Assembly: GCA_965262565.1 (NCBI GenBank)
Contig: CBDHFQ010000022.1
Location: 1 to 32,809 of the forward strand
Reading direction: 5' to 3'
Origin: CBDHFQ01 sp965262565
Lineage (GTDB): Bacteria > Bacteroidota > Bacteroidia > J057
DNA: 32,809 bases
A model generated the notes under the pieces. The model was not told where the DNA came from and did not search any database. It was given only the letters and a program-made list of their open reading frames with translations. Every line of letters begins with the position of its first letter. Position 1 is the first letter of the stretch. Both the position numbers and the translations under genes were made by a program. Positions 1-6,546 of this stretch are shown here, piece by piece.

Positions 1-767
1 ACTTCCTCCCACATCCCTAGCGCAACATAAATATGTGATGGCATATGTAAGGCATGTTCAGCATCAGGAGCCACATCAGCATAATTGTTAGCGGCCTCCA
101 AAGCCAAATGCGCATGATCCGGATCATCATAGGCGTGAATAGTATAGTGGAGCGCTCCAGGATGATTGGGATTCTCTGCTAATATTCCCTGGGCGACGCT
201 GGCTCCTTTCCCATATATTTCGTAATCCCTTCCCTCTTCCACCGACGCGAGTAAGGAAAGCGCATAAAAAGCAGCAACTTCCTGATTTTGAGGATATTTT
301 TCGTATAGCTCCCCCATCATCTCCGAATACTGCTGATCTCTTTTCTGTTTAGGCATGTCTGATTGGTACAATTTCTTTACTGCCTTTATTAAATCCTGTT
401 CCAATGAAGTTACCTTAGACAAATTTCCCGCCGCAGCTAATTTATCCAACGCCAATTTACCTTCTTCGTACTCCTGTTCTCCCCATAATCCTCTATTGTA
501 GGTCATTGCTTCTCCCCAATAAGCCATCAGTAATTCTTTATCCAAAGATTGGGCCTCCAGGAATTCTTTTCGGGCATCTGTATATTCAAAACTGTGCAAT
601 AATAATAGCCCTTGTTCAAAATGAGCCACAGCTTCAGTTGTCCCTGTCACATTGATATGAATCTCACCCAATTGGCTATCTGAGGTAGTAGCATCACTTG
701 TTTCCTTTTCCTGGCAGCCGAGGAATAGGAATAGAATGACGATGTGGATATGCTTACAATATTTCAT
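1..767 (-). CDS. TPR-containing lipoprotein, N-terminal part (runs off left edge)
   Basis: The reading frame is open from ATG at 765-767 to the window edge, giving about 255 residues; the C-terminus lies outside. The N-terminus is a lipoprotein signal peptide with lipobox FLGC (Cys18), so the protein should be anchored to a membrane facing the periplasm or surface. The body is helical and TPR-like: AVAHFEQGLLLLHSFEYTDA followed by a LMAYWGEAMTYNRGLW segment, and later HALHMPSHIYVALGMWEE. From memory this matches a TPR lipoprotein family common in Bacteroidota. TPR arrays are protein-binding scaffolds; no catalytic motif is visible and the specific role is unknown. It is divergent from the DCC-family gene at 1006. 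Confidence 0.85.
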   Translation of the reverse strand, partial: MKYCKHIHIVILFLFLGCQEKETSDATTSDSQLGEIHINVTGTTEAVAHFEQGLLLLHSFEYTDARKEFLEAQSLDKELLMAYWGEAMTYNRGLWGEQEYEEGKLALDKLAAAGNLSKVTSLEQDLIKAVKKLYQSDMPKQKRDQQYSEMMGELYEKYPQNQEVAAFYALSLLASVEEGRDYEIYGKGASVAQGILAENPNHPGALHYTIHAYDDPDHAHLALEAANNYADVAPDAEHALHMPSHIYVALGMWEE

Positions 768-878
768 TATGCTAAGTGTTGAACATGAGATAAAAGCTTG
801 TGAGTTGTCCAAGTTATCAACTAATATCTACTTTTTTTTCGAAAGGTGCTTGAAGTTATCTCATCTACAGTAAATTTT

Positions 879-891
879 TACCCTAAGGGTA
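879..891. promoter_or_regulatory. Short inverted repeat in divergent intergenic region
   Basis: TACCC-TAA-GGGTA is a 5-bp inverted repeat with a 3-nt centre, lying between the divergent genes that start at 767 and 1006. It could be an operator, but it is short and may be chance. No clear TAnnTTTG box was seen for either flanking gene. Confidence 0.2.
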
Positions 892-1005
892 CATTCTATC
901 ATTTTTCCCTCAGGATACGTATAAAGGATGGAGGATTAATGTTCGTACCAATAAACAAATGTAAAAGTTGGTGGCTTTACTCATAAAAATAAAACCAAAT
1001 CATAA

Positions 1006-1425
1006 ATGACCCATAACAAAGAACTTATTACTTCCCCATTAATCTTATTCGACGGAGTGTGCAATCTTTGTAATACTTCGGTACAATTTATCCTCACCCA
1101 CGAAAGTGGAAAAAAGCTCCACTTTGCTTCTCTACAGTCTGAATGGGGGAAGGAAGTTTTGGATCGTTTTAGGGTATCACATGATCTTTCTTCTATGGTA
1201 TTTATAGAAGAAGGAAGGATGTATACGAAAAGTGAAGCGGTATTAAGAGTGAGTAAGTATTTGGTGGCGCCGTGGAATTGGGCACGGATATTTTTGATCC
1301 TCCCTGGATTTCTGAGAGATGGGGTCTATGATATAGTTGCCCGAAATAGGTACAGATGGTTTGGGAAAAAAGAACAATGTGAATGGATCCCGGGAGTGGA
1401 TATGGAGAGATTTTTAGATGTATGA
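1006..1425 (+). CDS. DCC-family thiol-disulfide oxidoreductase (DUF393)
   Basis: A 139-residue protein with the family signature LILFDGVCNLCN near the N-terminus, giving Asp16-x2-Cys19-x2-Cys22. DCC-family proteins have a thioredoxin-like fold and are thought to work in thiol-disulfide exchange; substrates are generally unknown. The rest matches the family pattern: a FASLQSE strand region, a YTKSEAVLRV segment and a late Arg-Tyr-rich stretch (RNRYRWFG) before a Cys. There is no signal peptide, so it is probably cytoplasmic. It converges on the DEAD-box helicase gene with a single base between the two stop codons, so no terminator separates them. Length is normal for the family. Confidence 0.9.
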   Translation: MTHNKELITSPLILFDGVCNLCNTSVQFILTHESGKKLHFASLQSEWGKEVLDRFRVSHDLSSMVFIEEGRMYTKSEAVLRVSKYLVAPWNWARIFLILPGFLRDGVYDIVARNRYRWFGKKEQCEWIPGVDMERFLDV

Positions 1426-1426
1426 G

Positions 1427-2950
1427 CTAGTTTCTTTTTCGTTTACGACTCTTACTCCTCCTCGATTTGGAAGGTTTACTTGCATTGGAACTATTCCCTC
1501 CAAAATGCTCATGTCCATTTCGGCTGGATTTCCCTTTAGAAGATCTACTACTATTTCCTCCTTTTCTCCGTTCTTTCCCTCTATCCCAATCTCTGGAGCG
1601 CGTCCTCCTGTTTCCTGATCTACCTGCGTCTTGTTGATTTAGATCTTTGGAAGAGTCGGAACTATACTTGGCAATCTCAAACATTAGTAGCTTTGCTGTA
1701 AGTTCCTCTTTCGATAAATTACCAAACAGAGTGTGGGCTTTATCTAATAGGGTAGGATCTACTTTCCCTTTAGGCGCCTGCTCTAATATCTGACGGCAAT
1801 AGTTTTCTATTCTAACTTTGTAGATATCATCTGTACTGGGAATTCGGACCTTTTCAAAGGATATATCCAAACTTCTTCCTAATCGCTCTATCTTTCCTCG
1901 TTCTCTCCCATTTACAAAGGCAATAGAGGTCCCTTTTTTTCCTGCTCTCGCTGTTCTTCCGCTTCTATGGGTGTAATAAGCGAGATCATCCGGTAGGGAA
2001 TAGTGAAAAACATGGGTAAGATCATTTACATCAATCCCTCTGGCAGCGATATCTGTAGCGATTAACACTTGTAACTCATGTGTTTTGAAGAGTCTCATGA
2101 CTCGATCCCTTTGACGTTGGGAAAGATCTCCGTGTAAAGCCTCTGCTTTATAATTTTTTTTGAGTAATTCGTCGGCTAATTCCTGGGTATCTCTTCGCGT
2201 TCGACAAAAAACCACCCCTCTGATTCCAGGATTAATATCTAAAAACCTGGTTAAGGCTTCTGATTTATCCGACTGCCTAACTATAGTAAATTGGTGCTCA
2301 ATATTAACGTTAACCTCAACCTTTGTATTCAGGCGTATCTCAACAGGATCATCCATGTAGGTTTTTACGATCCGGCTAATTTCACGAGACATGGTTGCTG
2401 AGAATAACCATACGAGTTTTTCTTCTGGCGTATAGGTCAATATTTTATCCAAATCCTCCTTGAACCCCATGTTAAGCATTTCATCGGCTTCATCTAAGAT
2501 GAGATATTGTAATTGACCGAGCTTCACTGCTTTTCTTTGGATCAGATCTATCAGCCTTCCAGGCGTAGCGATGATCACATGCTGAGGTCTTCGTAATGCC
2601 TTTAATTGGGTCGTAATGGAAGCTCCTCCATATACAGCAAGCACATTTACATGCTCGAGATATTTACTAAATAGGGCGAGTTGTTCAGCTATTTGTTGGC
2701 CTAATTCTCTCGTCGGTGCCAAAATAAGCGCCTGAGTACTAGGATCATAAGGATCTATTCGCTCAAGTAAAGGTAAACCAAAAGCCGCGGTTTTCCCAGT
2801 TCCGGTTTGAGCAAGGCCGATAAAATCGGTGTACCCATCTATCAGGTGCGGAATTGCTTGCGCTTGAATTTCACTGGGTCTTTCGAAACCGAGTTCTGAA
2901 ATTGCTTTCAATACTTCTTCTGAAAGACCTAACTGTTTGAAAGATGTCAA
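1427..2950 (-). CDS. DEAD-box ATP-dependent RNA helicase
   Basis: A 507-residue superfamily 2 RNA helicase that unwinds RNA duplexes using ATP, in the cytoplasm, typically in ribosome assembly, mRNA decay or cold adaptation. All core motifs are present in order: the Q motif (FKQLGL...SEIQAQAIP), Walker A AQTGTGKT at 47-54, PTRELG, GG, TPGR, DEAD at 153-156, SAT at 184-186, ARGIDV and HRSGRTAR. After the two RecA domains there is a helical segment (about 385-435) and then a low-complexity Arg/Ser/Lys/Gly-rich tail to the C-terminus, a likely unstructured RNA-binding extension. It resembles the DeaD/CshA/RhlE group; which one cannot be settled by eye. A -7 box lies 26 bp upstream of the ATG. 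Confidence 0.95.
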   Translation of the reverse strand: MTSFKQLGLSEEVLKAISELGFERPSEIQAQAIPHLIDGYTDFIGLAQTGTGKTAAFGLPLLERIDPYDPSTQALILAPTRELGQQIAEQLALFSKYLEHVNVLAVYGGASITTQLKALRRPQHVIIATPGRLIDLIQRKAVKLGQLQYLILDEADEMLNMGFKEDLDKILTYTPEEKLVWLFSATMSREISRIVKTYMDDPVEIRLNTKVEVNVNIEHQFTIVRQSDKSEALTRFLDINPGIRGVVFCRTRRDTQELADELLKKNYKAEALHGDLSQRQRDRVMRLFKTHELQVLIATDIAARGIDVNDLTHVFHYSLPDDLAYYTHRSGRTARAGKKGTSIAFVNGRERGKIERLGRSLDISFEKVRIPSTDDIYKVRIENYCRQILEQAPKGKVDPTLLDKAHTLFGNLSKEELTAKLLMFEIAKYSSDSSKDLNQQDAGRSGNRRTRSRDWDRGKERRKGGNSSRSSKGKSSRNGHEHFGGNSSNASKPSKSRRSKSRKRKRN

Positions 2951-2976
2951 AAATTGAGTAATTAGATTTGAAGCTG

Positions 2977-2984
2977 CAAAGTTA
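2977..2984 (-). promoter_or_regulatory. Bacteroidota -7 box for the DEAD-box helicase
   Basis: On the minus strand the sequence is TAACTTTG, matching the Bacteroidota -7 consensus TAnnTTTG, 26 bp before the ATG at 2950. No convincing -33 TTG element was seen. An inverted repeat GTTAGC (2981-2986) / GCTAAC (3004-3009) overlaps and flanks the box on its upstream side and might be an operator. Confidence 0.5.
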
Positions 2985-3037
2985 GCGATTTATTATTTGA
3001 ATAGCTAACATGAAAAGTTATTCAATTTTCATATAGC

Positions 3038-3124
3038 TTACAGCTTAAAATAATTCTTAATCAATCTGGCTGCATCTACAGCACTTAATTCCGTATGATC
3101 AATAGTAAATAGGGATTCATCTGC
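3038..3124 (-). pseudogene. Orphan 28-codon C-terminal remnant, possibly of a nucleotide kinase
   Basis: Between the deformylase and the helicase the minus strand reads ADESLFTIDHTELSAVDAAR followed by LIKNYFKL and a stop at 3038-3040. An in-frame TAA at 3125-3127 lies immediately before it, and there is no start codon within it. The pattern (a TID strand, then L-S-x2-D-A-A-x-L-I) resembles the last helix of P-loop kinases such as thymidylate, shikimate or cytidylate-like kinases. It looks like the tail of a gene whose body has been lost, next to the 3' end of the exported deformylase gene. The kinase suggestion is by pattern only and the stretch is short enough that chance is possible. Confidence 0.35.
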
Positions 3125-3148
3125 TTAACAGCCCCAATTTTTCTTTTT

Positions 3149-3808
3149 CTAATTTGTGGATGGATTCGTCTTTTGGGATTCCTCTATTTCCTTCTGGAGA
3201 TGGTCTGTATATAATATCCCATTTAGATGGTCAATTTCATGCTGAAATACAACTGCGGTGAAATCCTCTACCATTTCAACTTTACGTTCTTTATTTAATT
3301 GATCGTACGCTATTAATATGGCGTAAGCCCTATTATTGGTCGTATCTCTTCTGTCAGGAATAGATAAACAGCCTTCCAGACAAGGTTGCTTGAGGTCAGT
3401 ATACTGAAGGATTTTAGGATTTAAATATACTTCAAAAGGAGCGTTATCTTTATCAAAGCGTTGAACCCAAATAATATTTTTCAATATTCCTACTTGAGGT
3501 GCAGCTATCCCTACACCTAAGGACATGCTATCTCTTACGGTCCTATATAACCGCTTAACAAATGTTTGAAGAACCTTATCTTCCGGGTCGACCCTTACTG
3601 ATGCTGACTTCGTTCTCAACAAGATAGAGTCTGAGGGATTAGTTATTTGGAAAACTCTCATTGGAGTTAACGTATCCCCCGTCATGATATATTCGACCTC
3701 CGCCTTCGAAAAAGATCCCTTGTAGGTGGCTATATCTGTTGTCTCTTTAAGAGATTTACAGCTAAATAGCAGAAACAATAAGCAGACGCTTAATAGGTAG
3801 GCTCTCAT
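3149..3808 (-). CDS. Exported lipoprotein peptide deformylase
   Basis: A 219-residue protein when started at the ATG at 3806-3808. Peptide deformylase removes the formyl group from the N-terminal methionine of new proteins. All three metal-site motifs are intact: GVGIAAPQ at 98-105, EGCLS at 145-149 (Cys147) and HEIDH at 190-194. The oddity is the N-terminus: MRAYLLSVCLLFLLFSC is a lipoprotein signal with lipobox LFSC (Cys17), so the enzyme should be exported and lipidated, whereas deformylase normally acts at the ribosome exit tunnel. The frame stays open upstream to an ATG at 3925, but that start would overlap the preceding gene and put a -7 promoter box inside the coding region, so the shorter start is preferred. 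The enzyme family is certain; its location is inferred from the signal. Confidence 0.9.
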   Translation of the reverse strand: MRAYLLSVCLLFLLFSCKSLKETTDIATYKGSFSKAEVEYIMTGDTLTPMRVFQITNPSDSILLRTKSASVRVDPEDKVLQTFVKRLYRTVRDSMSLGVGIAAPQVGILKNIIWVQRFDKDNAPFEVYLNPKILQYTDLKQPCLEGCLSIPDRRDTTNNRAYAILIAYDQLNKERKVEMVEDFTAVVFQHEIDHLNGILYTDHLQKEIEESQKTNPSTN

Positions 3809-3832
3809 ATTACATTCATTTCTATGTTCAGG

Positions 3833-3840
3833 CAAATATA
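3833..3840 (-). promoter_or_regulatory. Bacteroidota -7 box for the deformylase gene
   Basis: Minus-strand TATATTTG matches TAnnTTTG exactly, 24 bp before the chosen ATG at 3808. Its position inside the longer alternative frame supports the lipoprotein start. The -33 element is not obvious. Confidence 0.5.
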
Positions 3841-3908
3841 ATATTCCTGTACAAAAGGTGAATCTATCTAATTGAATCCTAAGATAGTAACATTTAGCAT
3901 GTGTTGAA

Positions 3909-5243
3909 TTATCTGGAGGGAACAAAAAAATCCTTATAGCTTAATTGGCATTCTTCGATGACATCCAGGAAGTAAGTGGATCTCTCTACATTGGGAAAGG
4001 AAGAGATATTGGCAAATGAAAATTTACAGCCATACGCCTTAGCCATTTTGATCACTTCTATGGAAGGGGTTTCCAGATGATTATCAATTTCTATGGCTAT
4101 GTTATTGCTGGCAGCTAATTTCAGCAGGGGACCTATATTTTCCGGTACCCAGAAATCATCATATTGATCTACGGCTTCCTCAGAAAGCACGGTAGCTTTA
4201 CACCAAATATCTACCTTCTGATCATTGAGTAATTCTTTTGCTTTGGTCAGATAATCTATGAAAGAAAAAGCTCCTCCAATCTTTTCGGGGTTAACATTAG
4301 GAAAGTCCACCTTTTGAACAACATATTGAACCTTATCGTCTACTGTCCGATCCATTGCTCCGATAAATATGGGATAGATTTCTGCTATCTCCCGATAATC
4401 AAATCTATTGTTGTCAGAAATAATGAAGCCCAGATTGATACCCGTTTTATATCCAAAATCTATTCGATCCTGCATCGAAGAAACATGTGCCAGATTCGGA
4501 TTTAGATCAATAAAGGGAATATGTTGTTGTTGAAGAGTTAACAATCTTTCGTGCCATGCTCCCAAAGAGGAAGCTTCGGAAGCAATGGCTTCATTCAAAC
4601 CAGGCATGCGTTTTACCCTAATGTTTCTGTATTGTACCTTACTTCCAGGATCGTGACATTGAAGAGCGAACGTACCAGCAGATAGTTTTTTGATGTGATT
4701 ATGATCCTTGGGCTGAATATAATCTACCGTTTTTATTCCATTGACCCATACTTCTACTCGGTTCCCTGAAACGTTAATTCTTACGGGAAACCACACTTCG
4801 TCTTTAGCTAACGCCTTATAGACATTTCGTATTCCGTATAAACTACCCGTCTTTTTGAGTTCTAAATAATCCCCTTCTCCTATATGCGTATTATTTATTT
4901 GTACTTCAAAGCCCTCTTTAGGCCATCCTTCAGCTTGATAAGCTGTATGAAAATATATTCCACTATTCGCTTCAGGATACGTCTTCACTTCTAACATTAA
5001 TTCGAAATCTTTAAATCCTTTACCTAAAGCCGAACCGTTGTAAAAAAGATGTGCTCTTTCACCCACAGCAGTAATAACGCCATCTACCACAGAAAATGAT
5101 TCCGGATGTTCACTTATCTGCCAACCGGCTAAATCTTTCCCATTATATAAAGACACCCATTTTTTCTCCTCTAAAAAGGTGCAGGATGGCAGATTCCATA
5201 GGGAGAGTATGAACATTAGACAGATGAAAAGGTGCCGACTCAT
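3909..5243 (-). CDS. Lipoprotein with DUF1080 (3-keto-disaccharide hydrolase) domain fused to a degenerate PHP domain
   Basis: A 444-residue lipoprotein (lipobox LPSC, Cys21). Residues about 28-212 form a DUF1080/3-keto-disaccharide hydrolase beta-sandwich, recognised from VSLYNGKDLAGWQI, ANSGIYFHTAYQ, GFEVQINNTH, TGSLYGI, and the closing LQCHDPGSKVQYRNIRVK. Residues about 225-444 resemble a PHP (polymerase and histidinol phosphatase) domain found after DUF1080 in some Bacteroidota and Planctomycetes proteins: compare YDDFWVPENIGPLLKLAAS, NNIAIEIDNHLETPSIEVIK and the ending DFFVPSR. The usual N-terminal metal motif (D-L-H-x-H) is replaced by FIDLNPNLAHVSS, so this PHP domain has probably lost its metal centre. 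The role is likely periplasmic sugar or glycoside processing or binding. It lies upstream of the deformylase gene on the same strand, 100 bp apart. Confidence 0.85.
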   Translation of the reverse strand: MSRHLFICLMFILSLWNLPSCTFLEEKKWVSLYNGKDLAGWQISEHPESFSVVDGVITAVGERAHLFYNGSALGKGFKDFELMLEVKTYPEANSGIYFHTAYQAEGWPKEGFEVQINNTHIGEGDYLELKKTGSLYGIRNVYKALAKDEVWFPVRINVSGNRVEVWVNGIKTVDYIQPKDHNHIKKLSAGTFALQCHDPGSKVQYRNIRVKRMPGLNEAIASEASSLGAWHERLLTLQQQHIPFIDLNPNLAHVSSMQDRIDFGYKTGINLGFIISDNNRFDYREIAEIYPIFIGAMDRTVDDKVQYVVQKVDFPNVNPEKIGGAFSFIDYLTKAKELLNDQKVDIWCKATVLSEEAVDQYDDFWVPENIGPLLKLAASNNIAIEIDNHLETPSIEVIKMAKAYGCKFSFANISSFPNVERSTYFLDVIEECQLSYKDFFVPSR

Positions 5244-5560
5244 AACTAGCAGATTAATGAAATCTAGAACGATTAAAAGTATAAAATTGTATACTTTTTT
5301 TTAATTCGGATTACTTCTATGCTAAATTTATTTAAAAAGACCAATAATTGCGAATTAAAAAGGTAAGAATACTTATTTTAATTTTATTAGCCGGCTTATG
5401 ACATAAATCCCAAATCCCTATAAACCCGGACTCGAAACATTTGAATTTATTAACCATATTCTACCAAATAGATTCATCCATATGTTCACCCATTGCCCTG
5501 AAATCCTATCTAAGCGTCAATTTTCTGGCAGACAAATAACATTTTATTACCTTTGGATTC
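5244..5560. other. Divergent intergenic region between DUF1080-PHP gene and aspartoacylase-family gene
   Basis: 317 bp of AT-rich sequence holding the promoters of two divergent genes. Apart from the -7 box at 5548-5555, and a weak TACCTTTT on the minus strand around 5360, no RNA gene, repeat or credible short gene was seen. Confidence 0.6.
5548..5555 (+). promoter_or_regulatory. -7 box immediately upstream of the start codon (leaderless candidate)
   Basis: TACCTTTG matches TAnnTTTG and ends only five bases before the ATG at 5561. Transcription from such a box would be expected to start at or within a base or two of the ATG, giving a leaderless mRNA. An in-frame TAA at 5537-5539 excludes a longer N-terminus, and the next Met is at residue 69, inside the conserved domain. 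Confidence 0.5.
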
Positions 5561-6523
5561 ATGGAATCGTTCAAAAAGAGGATAACAATCAATGGAGAAG
5601 AAGTTAAAGCAGGAGAAACCAAAGAAATTAGTGTCAATATAGCCAGACTACCTTCCGGTACATCCATTGATATCATCGTGTTTGTTTACAGAAGCGTAGA
5701 AGAAGGCCCAAGCTTACTACTTACAGCTGGATTACATGGAGACGAATTAAACGGAGTGGAAGTGATGAGAAGAATGATAGATAAGAAGCGATTCAAACCA
5801 GAATGTGGAACGATTATTTGTATTCCGATTATCAATATTTACGGCTTCATCCATTTTTCCAGATATGTCCCTGACGGTAAAGATATTAACCGCTCTTTTC
5901 CAGGCAATAAAAATGGCTCTCTTGCCTCTCGGATAGCTCGCTTCCTTATGAAAGAGATTGTGCCTCATATTGATTATGGGATCGATTTCCATACAGGTGG
6001 AGCCTCAAGGTCTAATTATCCCCAAATAAGATGTGTTACAAGTGATCCTGAAAACATGAAATTGGCAGAAAGTTTCCAGGCCCCGTTTACGATAAATTCT
6101 GGATTGTTAGCGAAGACTTTAAGACATGCCTCTTCCAAGCTCAACAAGAACATCCTGGTATACGAAGGAGGGGAATCACTACGACTAGATGAGAATGCCA
6201 TTCAGATCGGCGTAGATGGCACCAGACGCGTTATGAAATCTCTCAATATGATTAGTCATGCTCCCAAACCGCAATATGAACCCATCCTTTTAGAAAAATC
6301 TACCTGGGTGCGTTCAAGATTCTCCGGACTATTTAATACTAGCTTGTTGGCAGGATCTAAAGTCAGGAAAAATCAAATCCTGGGAACTATCAATGATCCC
6401 TTCGGCGAATTTCAACACAAAGTCAAAGCACCCCATTCCGGTTATCTCATAGGACTCAATCACAACCCTTTAGTACACCAGGGAGATGCGTTACTGCACA
6501 TTGGTATAAAAGAATCAGCTTAA
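5561..6523 (+). CDS. Succinylglutamate desuccinylase/aspartoacylase family zinc hydrolase
   Basis: A 320-residue member of the M14-like AstE/AspA family, zinc enzymes that remove acyl or amino-acid groups from amides. The zinc site is visible: TAGLHGDELNG gives His59 and Glu62, and GIDFHTGG gives His144; VYEGGES (Glu202) fits the catalytic glutamate region. DINRSFPG at about 109-116 is another family hallmark. After about residue 245 a small beta-rich, biotinyl-like domain follows (RSRFSGLF, VKAPHSGYLIGLNHNPLVHQ), as usual for this branch. There is no signal peptide. In many bacteria relatives sit next to rimK-type glutamate ligases; no such gene is here. The true substrate is unknown. The start codon lies five bases after a -7 box. 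It converges on the treY-malQ fusion, 23 bp away. Confidence 0.9.
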   Translation: MESFKKRITINGEEVKAGETKEISVNIARLPSGTSIDIIVFVYRSVEEGPSLLLTAGLHGDELNGVEVMRRMIDKKRFKPECGTIICIPIINIYGFIHFSRYVPDGKDINRSFPGNKNGSLASRIARFLMKEIVPHIDYGIDFHTGGASRSNYPQIRCVTSDPENMKLAESFQAPFTINSGLLAKTLRHASSKLNKNILVYEGGESLRLDENAIQIGVDGTRRVMKSLNMISHAPKPQYEPILLEKSTWVRSRFSGLFNTSLLAGSKVRKNQILGTINDPFGEFQHKVKAPHSGYLIGLNHNPLVHQGDALLHIGIKESA

Positions 6524-6546
6524 ACGGATAAAACGCTAACAATACC

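Noticed and set aside
3149..3925. Longer form of the deformylase starting at 3925
   Set aside because: It would bury the lipoprotein signal, overlap the previous gene and contain a -7 promoter box; the start at 3808 explains all three.
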